Source of the DNA: Clostridiaceae bacterium
GTDB taxonomy: Bacteria > Bacillota > Clostridia > DSM-8532
Reading direction: 5' to 3'
Assembly (NCBI GenBank): GCA_012840245.1
Contig: DULR01000071.1
Location: forward strand, 1-42,478
DNA: 42,478 nucleotides
Shown: in pieces, positions 33,184 through 42,094 of the stretch
Layout: each line of letters begins with the position of its first letter
Position numbering within the stretch: the first letter of the stretch is position 1
Notes under the pieces: generated by a model
Told to the model about the DNA's origin: nothing
The model's database searches: none
Seen by the model: only the letters and a program-made list of their open reading frames with translations
Program-made: the position numbers and the translations under genes

Positions 33184-34869
33184 TCAAAACGGAGGAAGCA
33201 CATCGAGAACCACGAATGTAACATCGTCTGCCGGTTTTTCTCCGGCGAACTTCTTCACATCATGAACAAGAGCGTCAGTTATGCGGTCTGCTCCCCATTT
33301 ATTATATTTCTGGATTATTTTTTTCAGGCGGGAAATAGAGTACTTCTCACCCTCGGAATTGCGCGCATCAGTCAGTCCGTCGGTATATATAATCAGTTTA
33401 TCGCCTGGGAACAGCAGAACCTGATGATTGACAAATTTCGGTTTAAGCAGGTTGCCCAGCTTGCATATGGCGAAGCCGTCATTGTCGAGCTCCTGGATAG
33501 AGCCGTCAGGGCGGATCCTTATCGGAGTTGTGTTGAGTCCGCCGGATGCGTATGAGAAAATTCCGGACTGGATGTTGAAAACCCCGTACAGCATCACGAT
33601 ATACATATCGTCGTTGAAATTGGCGGCGTTGAACGATTCATAAATGTGCTGGAGCACCATGGATGGTATGGACATCCCCTGCGCTCCGGTCTCCTCCATC
33701 AGTGACTGCATCTTCTGGAATGTAAATATAGACAGCATTGCAGCCGAAACGCCATGCCCTGATACATCCCCTATGCAGATACCATATTGGTAATCGTCGA
33801 TTTTGAAGACATTGTAAAAATCACCACTTAAGTTTTCAGCAGGTATATAGCCTGAAGAAAAAGCAACATATTCATTGCCCGGCATCTCAGCCGGGAGCAT
33901 GGACAGCTGCATTCCCCTTGCTATTTCCTGATCGGCCAGGAGCTTTTCGTTTATGGATCTTAATTCGTTTGTCCTCTGGTCCACAAGATTGTCCAGCTCT
34001 GTAAGATATCCGTCCAGCTCCTCCTTTGCTTTTGTGAGTAAAAGGTAGGGTCTGCGGATGTTCTGGATGTAGAAAGCATAAAACATGAAAATATAAGAAG
34101 CTGTAAGAAACAATTGGCTCAGCAGGCTTTTATGATCATTTACATGCTTTATTGCTAGAACAGTGATCTCGCTGAAGAACATGAGCATGAATGCGTTGGT
34201 AAGGACCTTGTAAACTACATCGCCGGTTTTGATAAACACCATGAGCGCGCGAATGAATGCATAGACATAAAGCGCTGAAATGAACGATGTCGTTATCGCG
34301 CTTATCGTCGTAAGACCGTTCTCATCCATAATCAGGTCCGGAGAGACCGAAGGCATCTTGATAAAAATGTACCCTGAGACAACGACGACAGCGGCTGTCA
34401 CAAAAAGATATCTTCTCTTTATCAATGCTTTGCTGTCTGATTTCACCGAAAGCAATATGCTGAAGCATACTCCGTTAATAAAACGTATAAGAGACCATAT
34501 AAGCAAAGTGTTTTTGGGACAGTCGGCAGTTTCGACAGCAATCAGATCTGAAGGAAAGCTGACGACCATGATCCAGTAGAAAATTCCTCCGGCCAGAAAA
34601 GTGAATCCCGCAATAAGCGAATGATTATGATTAGTCTGTGGATAAGTGAAATACGAGATGAAAAAGACAGAAAATGAAACAATAAGCAAGAAAACCTCTA
34701 AAACCCTGTTGCAAACCCTGTTTATATGAATCATACCTGTGACGGAAGGAAGATCGTCGATGATGATAACGAGGGAAAAAATGATAATGCTGACAAGAAA
34801 AGTCGCAAACATCTGAAAGAACTGACCTTTCACGGCTAAAAAGGACTTCTTGGTATCAACGAGATCCAT
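33184..34869 (-). CDS. Membrane-anchored SpoIIE-type (PP2C) serine/threonine phosphatase
   Basis: 561 residues. Residues about 15-275 contain about eight membrane helices. A helical linker (KAKEELDGYLTELDNLVDQR, about 285-330) leads to a PPM/SpoIIE phosphatase domain with GDFYNVFKID, GDVSGHGVSAAMLS, YASGGLNTTPI and IYTDGLTDARNSEG, which hold the metal-binding Asp and Gly residues. Such RsbU-like proteins act on anti-sigma-factor antagonists or, in sporulation, on SpoIIAA. No anti-sigma partner is encoded nearby, so the target is unknown. The membrane part may sense a signal. Confidence 0.88.
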   Translation of the reverse strand: MDLVDTKKSFLAVKGQFFQMFATFLVSIIIFSLVIIIDDLPSVTGMIHINRVCNRVLEVFLLIVSFSVFFISYFTYPQTNHNHSLIAGFTFLAGGIFYWIMVVSFPSDLIAVETADCPKNTLLIWSLIRFINGVCFSILLSVKSDSKALIKRRYLFVTAAVVVVSGYIFIKMPSVSPDLIMDENGLTTISAITTSFISALYVYAFIRALMVFIKTGDVVYKVLTNAFMLMFFSEITVLAIKHVNDHKSLLSQLFLTASYIFMFYAFYIQNIRRPYLLLTKAKEELDGYLTELDNLVDQRTNELRSINEKLLADQEIARGMQLSMLPAEMPGNEYVAFSSGYIPAENLSGDFYNVFKIDDYQYGICIGDVSGHGVSAAMLSIFTFQKMQSLMEETGAQGMSIPSMVLQHIYESFNAANFNDDMYIVMLYGVFNIQSGIFSYASGGLNTTPIRIRPDGSIQELDNDGFAICKLGNLLKPKFVNHQVLLFPGDKLIIYTDGLTDARNSEGEKYSISRLKKIIQKYNKWGADRITDALVHDVKKFAGEKPADDVTFVVLDVLPPF

Positions 34870-34985
34870 CCCTAATCCTCCGGTTTTATCCTTTTGTACT
34901 TCTGCATACAGCTTTAAAAACGTAAAAAAATGCGATTTATCAGTATTATTTTAACATATTCTGTCGAAGAAAGACAACCGGAGAT

Positions 34986-35906
34986 TTATTTCGCAAAAAC
35001 ATCAATGAGATTAAGAACGACCGGTCCCAGAAGTACGATAAAAATGGCGGGAAAAATAAAGATCACCATGGGAATCAACATCTTTACCGGAGCTTTCATG
35101 GCTTTTTCGGATATGCGCTGTTTTCTGTTCTGTCTGATCTGTTCGGATTGAATCCTCAATACTTTACCCAGGCTGACACCCAGCTGATCGGCCTGGATTA
35201 CCGAGCTTACGAAGTTTCTCAGATCCTGGACGCCTATCCGGTCAGCCATCTGATACAGAGCTTCTTTTTTCGACTTGCCGACCTTTATCTCCTGAAGCAC
35301 TGTCTCAAACTCTCGAGCCAGTGTGCCGGGCATTTTTTCCACTACCTTTGAAAGCGCCGAATCAAAAGTCAGACCGGCCTCAACGCTTACTGTCAGGAGA
35401 TCCATGATATCCGGAAGGCTCCTGCCCACTTCTGACTGACGCTTGCGTATCCTGCTGTTGAGCAGCATATTCGGGAAAAGCAGCCCGATCAGTGCCATGC
35501 AAACGGCAAGCAGAATGAACTGCTTTATGTCCATTCGAAACCGCAGGTAAAATATCAGCATCATAAACGGCAGGCCGAAGATCAGAAAAGCCTGAAAGCC
35601 GAGCCAGTTTTTCACGCCCCAGTTGTTGGGCTTACCCGCCATGGATATCTTTTCCTCCATATTGGAGATCATTTCATGGGGAGCAAGCCGGAGCATAGCC
35701 TTTCCTACGTTTTCAAGCATCGGCTTTATAACGCGTTCTTTAAAAGAAAGGCTCAGTTCGTCAGAGGGCACATCAGGCTCATCCTGGTTTTTAATATATT
35801 CCAGGCGCCGGGAAATATTTCCCTTCCGGCGCTCCTTTAAAGTAAACAGATTATATGCCAGGCAAGTAAATGAGAAGAACATGAGCAACAGCAGCAGTAT
35901 TTCCAT
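34986..35906 (-). CDS. tadC: Tad pilus assembly membrane protein TadC (type II secretion F family)
   Basis: 306 residues with membrane segments at about 3-20, 95-140 and 275-300. The F-domain has SLPDIMDLLTVSVEAGLTFD, LQEIKVGKSKKEAL and FVSSVIQADQLGVSLG. It should form, with TadB, the inner-membrane platform on which the ATPase drives pilin polymerisation. It is the last gene of the tad operon. Confidence 0.9.
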   Translation of the reverse strand: MEILLLLLMFFSFTCLAYNLFTLKERRKGNISRRLEYIKNQDEPDVPSDELSLSFKERVIKPMLENVGKAMLRLAPHEMISNMEEKISMAGKPNNWGVKNWLGFQAFLIFGLPFMMLIFYLRFRMDIKQFILLAVCMALIGLLFPNMLLNSRIRKRQSEVGRSLPDIMDLLTVSVEAGLTFDSALSKVVEKMPGTLAREFETVLQEIKVGKSKKEALYQMADRIGVQDLRNFVSSVIQADQLGVSLGKVLRIQSEQIRQNRKQRISEKAMKAPVKMLIPMVIFIFPAIFIVLLGPVVLNLIDVFAK

Positions 35907-35916
35907 CGCGATCCCC

Positions 35917-36888
35917 CTAAACCTCTATATTTATTATCTTGCGGACAAACATAATGCCCATTCCTTCCATTATAAGAGCCAGCACGATCATGAATATACC
36001 TATCGGATTAGATACCAAAGCGCTCATATGCTCAGGATTGATCGTAAAAACAGCCATTGCCAGGAAAAAAGGCAGCAAAGAAATGATCCAGCCTGACATT
36101 CGTCCCTGGGCCGTTAAAGTCCGTATTTCCCCTTTAGCCTTGATCCTCTGGCGAATGGTTTCTGAAATATTGTCCAAAACTTCAGCCAGATTGCCTCCTA
36201 TCTGTCTTTGTATCAGAACAGCAGTTACCATAAGCTCCAGATCATCGCTTCCAACTCTGTCCACCATGTTTTCAAGGGCGGTTTCAGTATTGACCCCCAG
36301 GCTGATCTCCTTCTGGAGCTTCAGGAACTCATCGGCCACCGGACCTTTCAATTCCCTGGCTACAGAGTCGACAGCCTGAAAAAAACTATGGCCGGCTTTC
36401 AGAGAATTTGACATGACAGCAAGAGTTTCTCCCAATTGGTTGTTCAAAATCTTCAGCCTCCTGCTGATCTTTCTGTTGAGCACCATAAGAGGGATATACC
36501 AGCCAAGAACCGCCATTGCGACAGTGATCAGGGCATTTCTGAAAAAGACGGCCCCCAGAAAGGCGGAAGCGCACAAAATTATAAGGCTTATTGATATAAA
36601 CTCTTCAGGTTTCATTAAAATATTGGCCTTGACCAGCTTTTTCCTTATATTGCTCTTGTAGTTGTTGAGGATACCCGCCTTTTCGATGCCCTTGGCCAGC
36701 ATTCCCAATCCCTGGCGGTAATTCTCATGTTTTTTTTGTCTATCCTCTTTTTTGATATCCACCTGTCCCGTGTATAATCCGATACGGTTTATGTACTTTT
36801 CCTTAGCAAACGATCCTGCGATCTGATAGACCAATATCCAGACCGATATTCCAAAAATCAGCATTATGGCGACCATAGGCCATTCCAT
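35917..36888 (-). CDS. tadB: Tad pilus assembly membrane protein TadB (type II secretion F family)
   Basis: About 323 residues. The F-domain has LGETLAVMSNSLKAGHSFFQ, LQKEISLGVNTETALENMVD and LMVTAVLIQRQIGGNLAEVL; membrane helices lie at the N-terminus, in the middle and at the C-terminus. It is the partner of TadC, and the two are clearly related. The start is ATG 36888 with AGGAGG six to seven bases upstream; an earlier frame start at 36936 would overlap the end of the ATPase gene. Gap to tadC is 10 bp. Confidence 0.9.
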   Translation of the reverse strand: MEWPMVAIMLIFGISVWILVYQIAGSFAKEKYINRIGLYTGQVDIKKEDRQKKHENYRQGLGMLAKGIEKAGILNNYKSNIRKKLVKANILMKPEEFISISLIILCASAFLGAVFFRNALITVAMAVLGWYIPLMVLNRKISRRLKILNNQLGETLAVMSNSLKAGHSFFQAVDSVARELKGPVADEFLKLQKEISLGVNTETALENMVDRVGSDDLELMVTAVLIQRQIGGNLAEVLDNISETIRQRIKAKGEIRTLTAQGRMSGWIISLLPFFLAMAVFTINPEHMSALVSNPIGIFMIVLALIMEGMGIMFVRKIINIEV

Positions 36889-36898
36889 GTTATCCCTC

Positions 36899-38254
36899 CT
36901 ATCTGGCCGAGAACAGGTCGGGTGAGATGGGAACACTTGTCTTTTTCAGCTTTTCAATAAAAGTTGGGATCAATCCTGTGGGCACCAGTTTTCCGGTTTT
37001 GCGTCCGGCATTGTCAGCATCCTCTTCGCGGTAAACAAAAATGTCCTGAAGAGTTATCACGTCACCTTCCATACCCGACACCTCGGTTATGTGCGTTATC
37101 TTCCTGCTTCCGTCCTTCAGGCGGGATTGCTGGACGATCAGGTCGATGGCGGAAGATATCTGTTCACGTATCGCCCGGACGGGAAGATCCATCCCGGCCA
37201 TCAGGACCATGGTCTCCAGACGGGAAAGCATATCTCTTGGCGAATTGGCATGACCGGTGGTCAAAGATCCGTCATGCCCGGTATTCATAGCCTGAAGCAT
37301 GTCAAGGGCCTCACCCGATCTGACCTCGCCGACCACTATCCTGTCAGGTCTCATACGAAGGGAATTCCTTACCAGATCCCGTATTGATATGGTCCCTTTC
37401 CCTTCCACATTGGGTGGTCTGGTTTCCAGTCTGACCACATGAGCCTGATGGAGCTGAAGCTCAGCCGCATCTTCGATAGTGATGATCCGTTCATCAGAAG
37501 GTATGAATGAAGAAATTACATTAAGTGTCGTAGTTTTTCCGCTGCCGGTACCGCCCGAGACTACGATGTTGAGCCGGGCTTCCACACATGCTTTCAAAAA
37601 CTGGGCCACTTCCGGAGTCAATGTTCCGAACTTTATCAGATCATTTACAGTAAAGGGTTTTTCAGCGAACTTCCTTATGGTGATGGTGGGACCGTTCAAA
37701 GCCAAGGGAGGAATTATGATATTAACACGGGAACCATTTGGAAGCCTTGCGTCTACCATAGGAGAGCTTTCATCGATCCTTCTCCCCAAGGGGGCGACTA
37801 TTCTCTCGATAATATGAAGAATATGGGCATTGTCTCTGAAAGTGACCCCGCTGAGCTCAAGCTTTCCGTTTCGCTCAACATAAACCTGTGTGGGTGAATT
37901 GACCATTACCTCATTTATCTGCGGATCGTTCAGCAGAGGAGTAATGGGTCCGTAGCCGATGGCTTCATTGATTATATCCCTGGTGATTATGCTTCTTTCA
38001 TTTCTTGTAAGATACTGAGCTTCGCTCTCTATAACATTGCTGACTACACTGCGGATCTCATCCTCGACCGCAGTCATGTCTCCGCTGTCATCCTGTGTTA
38101 TCTTTACCTCTTCAACAACCCTGTCGAATATTTTTGCCTTAAGCTCTTTATATGGATCGGCCTTATACTCTTCTTTTTGTCCTGAAGCAACGACAGTTGT
38201 TCCTTTTTTGTTTTCCTCTTCCCTGTCCATTGCCAGTCTTTCCAGAAGTCCCAT
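36899..38254 (-). CDS. cpaF: Pilus assembly ATPase CpaF/TadA
   Basis: About 451 residues, a VirB11-like secretion ATPase. Motifs: GYGPITPLLNDPQINEVMVN, RIVAPLGRRIDESSPMVDAR, Walker A GGTGSGKTTTLN, IITIEDAAELQL (Asp box), VVGEVRSGEALDMLQAMNTG (Walker B) and GSLTTGHANS (His box). It powers Flp pilus assembly. The start is ATG 38254 behind AGGAGG; the longer frame to 38332 runs into tandem repeats. A 350-bp gap filled by repeats separates it from cpaE. Confidence 0.95.
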   Translation of the reverse strand: MGLLERLAMDREEENKKGTTVVASGQKEEYKADPYKELKAKIFDRVVEEVKITQDDSGDMTAVEDEIRSVVSNVIESEAQYLTRNERSIITRDIINEAIGYGPITPLLNDPQINEVMVNSPTQVYVERNGKLELSGVTFRDNAHILHIIERIVAPLGRRIDESSPMVDARLPNGSRVNIIIPPLALNGPTITIRKFAEKPFTVNDLIKFGTLTPEVAQFLKACVEARLNIVVSGGTGSGKTTTLNVISSFIPSDERIITIEDAAELQLHQAHVVRLETRPPNVEGKGTISIRDLVRNSLRMRPDRIVVGEVRSGEALDMLQAMNTGHDGSLTTGHANSPRDMLSRLETMVLMAGMDLPVRAIREQISSAIDLIVQQSRLKDGSRKITHITEVSGMEGDVITLQDIFVYREEDADNAGRKTGKLVPTGLIPTFIEKLKKTSVPISPDLFSAR

Positions 38255-38306
38255 AATTTTTCCTCCTGTTCGCAGGTATACCGTCAAAATTTCGTATCTC
38301 CGGTTT

Positions 38307-38530
38307 TCATTCTGAGCGAGTCTCTGTGTCATTCTGAGTGAATTACCCGTGTCATTCTGAGCGAAGTACTCTTGTCATTCTGAGCGAAGTACTCTTGTCA
38401 TTCTGAGCGAAGTACCCTTGTCATTCTGAGCGAAGTACCCTTGTCATTCTGAGTTATTTCCCTATGTCATCCTGAGCGAAGCGAAGGATCTTTAAAGATT
38501 CTTCGGTCGCTTACGCTCCCTCAGAATGAC
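38307..38530. repeat. Tandem array: eight units of a 23-bp repeat of the dispersed TCATTCTGAGCGAAG family
   Basis: Units start TCATTCTGAGCG or a variant at 38307, 38329, 38352, 38375, 38398, 38421, 38444 and 38467, with spacing 22 then 23 bases. Four inner units are nearly identical (TCATTCTGAGCGAAGTAC plus CYTTG). The last is a full-length form (TCATCCTGAGCGAAGCGAAG) facing an opposed copy that ends CTCAGAATGAC at 38530. The rest of 38255-38604 has no gene. Confidence 0.9.
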
Positions 38531-38604
38531 AGTGAGTAAAATGCCGCTCCCTAAGAAGGACAGTGGCGTATAAAGCCGCTGCCCCATAATGACATGTTTA
38601 ACTC

Positions 38605-39807
38605 TTAAAACTGAAACACCTTCCATATGGGCCGTTTCTCCACAGAAGGAGATTCATCGTTGTTATGAAGCCTTTCAGCGATACGGAATACAGACCTGGC
38701 AACCTTCGTATCAACTCTTGACATAACGAAAGGAATGCCCTTGTTTGCGCTTGTTACAACTGTACTGCTGTCTTCGGGAATGCTTTCCCAGATCGGATAT
38801 CCGACTGTTTGCTCAAATTCTGAATGATTTACGCCGTATTGTTCATTTGCCTTGTTCAGTACTATATTGATCTTTTCCTTATATTTAAGGTTTTCCATGA
38901 TATTGAGACCGACCTTGACATTTTTTATGGTCGGAAGATCAAGGGTAGATACGACCAGTATCCTTTCGGAATTGTCCAGAGCTGCAAATACGATATCCTG
39001 AAAAGCGGCAGGTACATCGATTATAACATAGTGGAAATTCCCGCTTAAAAGATTCAATACCTTCTCCACATGCCTGCTGTCTATGAACTCGGCATACTCA
39101 GGTTTTACCGGAGCCGGAAGCACATGCACTCCGCTGAAATGGATGGTAAGATAATCGTTTACCAGATCCGAATCCAGACTGTTTATATCCTTCACCAGGT
39201 CATAAATTGTGTTCTTCACCAGCAGGTTCATCATAACGGCTACGTCACCGAACTGGAGATCCAGATCAAGAAGGCACACCCTTTTCCTGGTATTCCTTGC
39301 AATGGCAACGGCCAGATTAGTGGCTATAGTTGTTTTCCCAACGCCGCCTTTTGTACTGAACACCGTAATCACTCTTGTCTGAATGACCTGGTCCACCTGC
39401 TTTATATTGTGCTTTCTTTTGTTCTGTGCTTCGAATGTCCTTGTAACAGCCGATACCAGCTCATCGGCAGAAAAAGGCTTGATGAGGTATTCCCTTGCTC
39501 CTGCGAACATGGCTCTTTTCAGGTATTCATTTTCAGCCTGAACGGACATTATGATCACTCCGATATCGGGAAGAGTGCTTGTAAGAAGATTTGTTGCAGT
39601 CAGCCCGTCCATATCTGGCATATTGACATCCATCAGCACTATATCGGGTTTCAGCTTCTGGCACAGCTTGACTCCTTCTTTCCCGCCATAGGCTGTTCCT
39701 ACGACATGGATTGTTTTTTCGTGAAATTCCAGCAGTGTTTTTATATTTTTTACAGTATCAGCACTGTCATCTATTATTGCTACTTTTATTCTGCCGTTCT
39801 CGGTCAT
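38605..39807 (-). CDS. cpaE: CpaE/TadZ-like pilus localisation protein: receiver domain plus MinD/ParA ATPase
   Basis: 400 residues. Residues 6-125 form a receiver domain with acidic Asp13-Asp14, phospho-acceptor-position Asp60 (DIVLMDVNMPDMDG) and Lys110 (YLIKPF). Residues about 145-390 form a MinD-like ATPase with deviant Walker A KGGVGKTTIATNLA and LLDLDLQFGDVAVMM. CpaE/TadZ positions the pilus machine. Here the receiver has a complete acidic site, unlike many degenerate TadZ N-termini, so phospho-control is possible. The start overlaps the cpaB stop by four bases. Confidence 0.92.
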   Translation of the reverse strand: MTENGRIKVAIIDDSADTVKNIKTLLEFHEKTIHVVGTAYGGKEGVKLCQKLKPDIVLMDVNMPDMDGLTATNLLTSTLPDIGVIIMSVQAENEYLKRAMFAGAREYLIKPFSADELVSAVTRTFEAQNKRKHNIKQVDQVIQTRVITVFSTKGGVGKTTIATNLAVAIARNTRKRVCLLDLDLQFGDVAVMMNLLVKNTIYDLVKDINSLDSDLVNDYLTIHFSGVHVLPAPVKPEYAEFIDSRHVEKVLNLLSGNFHYVIIDVPAAFQDIVFAALDNSERILVVSTLDLPTIKNVKVGLNIMENLKYKEKINIVLNKANEQYGVNHSEFEQTVGYPIWESIPEDSSTVVTSANKGIPFVMSRVDTKVARSVFRIAERLHNNDESPSVEKRPIWKVFQF

Positions 39808-40592
39808 TGCTCTCCCTCCTCCTCCTGAAATTCTATAAATGCATCAAGACTGCTTCCCTTCAATAAATCATTCATGATGATACCGGGAGCTTCTACTGTG
39901 TTTTCATCCTTGTTGCCTCTGAGTGCAAAAGTGAAGCTTGCAAATGATGATGTGTATGATATTTTCTCAGCTTCTTCGGGAGTTACCAGCAATGTTACCG
40001 TGCGTGGCAGCTGATCGGTCTCTGCAGATCGGCCTGCTGCATCAGAGGTATTTACCTGAACCCGGCTTGAACCAATGGCCAGCACCCTGACATTTTGAAC
40101 TATGATCCTGCTGAACTCCACAGTATTGCTTTCTTCATCCTCAATTTTGTAATTGCCTATGATATCTACCCTGTCGCCGACTCTCAATTGATTTGTGAAT
40201 ATTGCATTCTCGTCTACATAAACCGAAATTGCACGTTTACCATCAGGAATGCTGAATGAAAGGGTCAGGTTCTCCCATTCGGTCAGCCTTTCGGCGCGGA
40301 ACGGCTCCCCCGTCATTATCCTTTCACCGGCATAATAGGAAACGATGCTGTCCCTGTCGTTGAGTATGCCTTCCGGAATAGCGTCCTCAGGAACTTCAAC
40401 GGTTTTTATGTCGCTCGCTTTTATCTGCTCTCCGACCATGATGTCCCTGGCGGCAACAAGAAGCTTTGCTTTTGGTTCTTCCTTTTCCACCGGTTTGTCA
40501 ATGGTCTTTATATAACTAAAAACAAGCCCGCATGATATGAGTGCGAAAATCATCGATACTATCAGGGCTTTTTTGTTTATTTTTCTCTCCAT
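39804..40592 (-). CDS. cpaB: Flp pilus assembly protein CpaB/RcpC (SAF domain)
   Basis: 262 residues. An N-terminal membrane helix (ALIVSMIFALISCGLVFSYI) precedes a SAF domain (AARDIMVGEQIKASDIKTVE) and the RcpC/CpaB region (VYVDENAIFTNQLRVGDRVD, VTLLVTPEEAEKISYTSSFA). In Gram-negative systems it works with the secretin; here there is no secretin and it probably contacts the cell wall or periplasm-like space. GGAGG precedes the ATG. Confidence 0.9.
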   Translation of the reverse strand: MERKINKKALIVSMIFALISCGLVFSYIKTIDKPVEKEEPKAKLLVAARDIMVGEQIKASDIKTVEVPEDAIPEGILNDRDSIVSYYAGERIMTGEPFRAERLTEWENLTLSFSIPDGKRAISVYVDENAIFTNQLRVGDRVDIIGNYKIEDEESNTVEFSRIIVQNVRVLAIGSSRVQVNTSDAAGRSAETDQLPRTVTLLVTPEEAEKISYTSSFASFTFALRGNKDENTVEAPGIIMNDLLKGSSLDAFIEFQEEEGEQ

Positions 40593-40627
40593 AAAACCTC
40601 CGGTCCGGTATCAGGCTAAGGACATAT

Positions 40628-41026
40628 TTATTCAGCTCTCATGACTGATTCAGCCTTCAGCTTCGCTGTGCCGTCGGCAAAGAACTTATCTATAAGCGGT
40701 GTTATCAGCCTGGAGTTATATGTTATTTTCACCTTGACCTGATCGCCGCGCTTTCTAAGGCTGGGTGACGGTGATATTTGGACAGACATTTTGGCTGAAT
40801 CCAGAGTAGGGGTCATATCATGAACAGCCTGTATTATTTCGCTGTCAGACACTCCTAGTGCAGCCAGTCTCGCTCCTTCTCTTGAAGCGTTGGTTATCAG
40901 TATATAGTTATTGAACAATAATCCGAAGTCAATAATTCCAAGAATGATCAGAAGAATAACCGGTATCATTATGGCTGTTTCCACCAGCGACTGGCCTTTA
41001 TTACAAGTTTTTTTGCATTTTATCAC
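40628..41026 (-). CDS. tadE: TadE-like pseudopilin
   Basis: About 132 residues. The TadE motif KGQSLVETAIMIPVILLIIL starts at about residue 10, with Glu after the prepilin-type site and a single membrane helix. The remainder is a small extracellular domain. It should be a minor pilin of the Tad system. The GTG at 41026 has AGGGGG eight bases upstream; the in-frame GTG at 41035 would touch that site and is less likely. Confidence 0.88.
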   Translation of the reverse strand: MIKCKKTCNKGQSLVETAIMIPVILLIILGIIDFGLLFNNYILITNASREGARLAALGVSDSEIIQAVHDMTPTLDSAKMSVQISPSPSLRKRGDQVKVKITYNSRLITPLIDKFFADGTAKLKAESVMRAE

Positions 41027-41052
41027 CGGACTCACCCCCTTTTGAAAAAATT

Positions 41053-41076
41053 TGCCCCTGCAAAATTACAGGGGCA
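41053..41076 (-). terminator. Terminator between flp and tadE
   Basis: Stem TGCCCCTG/CAGGGGCA with an eight-base loop; the minus strand continues AAATTTTTTC. Its place inside the operon suggests partial read-through, so that pilin is made in excess over the assembly proteins. Confidence 0.8.
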
Positions 41077-41110
41077 GTTTTTGTCCTTAATATTTTACTG
41101 GCTGACAGTA

Positions 41111-41302
41111 TTAATCACCCGCAGGGACAAAGCCCAGAGCGTCGTTGATATCATTAAAAATGCCTTCAAGGCCTCCGCCCAATGTTGTTAATGCGATTAT
41201 AACAACGATTGCGATCAGACCTATGATAAGCCCGTACTCAACCATGCCCTGGCCTTTCCTGTTATTCTTCATCTGTAAAAACATCTTTAACAAACTTAAC
41301 AT
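41111..41302 (-). CDS. flp: Flp/Fap-family type IVb major pilin
   Basis: About 63 residues. The leader MLSLLKMFLQMKNNRKG ends at Gly, followed by QGMVEYGLIIGLIAIVVIIA, which has Glu at +5 and Tyr at +6 of the mature protein as in Flp pilins. The tail is short (GIFNDINDALGFVPAGD). A prepilin peptidase (TadV/CpaA) must cut it, but none is in the window. The start is ATG 41302, seven bases behind AGGGGG. It is the first gene of the tad operon. Confidence 0.92.
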   Translation of the reverse strand: MLSLLKMFLQMKNNRKGQGMVEYGLIIGLIAIVVIIALTTLGGGLEGIFNDINDALGFVPAGD

Positions 41303-41309
41303 AAATAAA

Positions 41310-41371
41310 CCCCCTGTACATTTTTTCATTTACCTTGCGGTATCTGTTCCATGGTTTCATTATACAGGGGG
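41310..41371. promoter_or_regulatory. flp promoter with a perfect 9-bp inverted repeat
   Basis: CCCCCTGTA (41310-41318) and TACAGGGGG (41363-41371) are complementary and 44 bases apart. The second arm touches the -10 TATAAT (41364-41359, minus strand); the first includes the flp ribosome binding site. The -35 is poor, which fits an activated promoter. A regulator encoded by the adjacent NarL-type gene might bind here; this is inference. Confidence 0.4.
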
Positions 41372-41446
41372 GAAGCATCTATTAATATCAGCCATTGATC
41401 ACATTTTCAGAGGGGCTTATGATATGAGCTTTATAGGACATAAGGA

Positions 41447-42094
41447 CTACTCGACTATTCTGTTTTTTATTGCGTAAACCGCAGCCTGAGTGCGATCCTG
41501 GACATTGAGCTTGCGGAATATGCTCGATATATGGTTCTTTACGGTCTTTTCGCTTATATAAAGCACATTGGCGATTTCTTTATTCAGCATACCTTTTGAC
41601 AGCAGCTTCAGGACCTCAGTCTCTCTATCTGTAAGCTGGTTTCTTGGATCATCGGCTCCGCTCTTTATCCTCTTGTATTCATTGACAAGCTCTCTTGCCA
41701 TTATGGGCTGAATATAAGTCTGCCCTTCATAAACACTTCTGACCGCTTCGATAAGAGCACTTGCGTCAGCGTCCTTCAGGATATATCCTAATGCGCCGAT
41801 CTCCAGTGCCTTCAACAAATAATCCCTGTCCTGGTGTATAGTAAGCATTACAGCCCTTGCGTTCGGATCAAAAGTTTTGATTTCCTCAAGCGCTTCCAGT
41901 CCGTTTTGAACAGGCATGTTGATATCCATCAGGATAACATCAGGTTTGAATTCCTTATATTTTTCCACTGCCATTCTGCCGTCGGAGCAACCCGCTATTA
42001 CCTTTATATCGGGCTCCAGCTCAAGAAGCTGTTTAAGACCGTCTCTGATCATGGAATGGTCTTCTGCAATCATAACCCTAATCTGCTCAGACAT
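41447..42094 (-). CDS. NarL/FixJ-family response regulator
   Basis: 215 residues. Receiver: AEDHSMIRDG, Asp57 in DVILMDINMPVQNG, TIHQDRDYLLKALEIGALGY with Lys in YILKD. C-terminal LuxR-type helix-turn-helix: LTDRETEVLKLLSKGMLNKE, YISEKTVKNHISSIFRKL. It pairs with the kinase upstream (one-base overlap, TAATG) and lies directly before the flp operon on the same strand, so it is a plausible pilus regulator. Confidence 0.93.
   Translation of the reverse strand: MSEQIRVMIAEDHSMIRDGLKQLLELEPDIKVIAGCSDGRMAVEKYKEFKPDVILMDINMPVQNGLEALEEIKTFDPNARAVMLTIHQDRDYLLKALEIGALGYILKDADASALIEAVRSVYEGQTYIQPIMARELVNEYKRIKSGADDPRNQLTDRETEVLKLLSKGMLNKEIANVLYISEKTVKNHISSIFRKLNVQDRTQAAVYAIKNRIVE

Noticed and set aside
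38307-38490. Regular 23-bp array as a CRISPR
   Set aside because: Units follow each other without unique spacers, and no cas genes are present.
39070-39828. Plus-strand frame of 252 codons
   Set aside because: It is the antisense shadow of cpaE, which has clear receiver and ATPase motifs.
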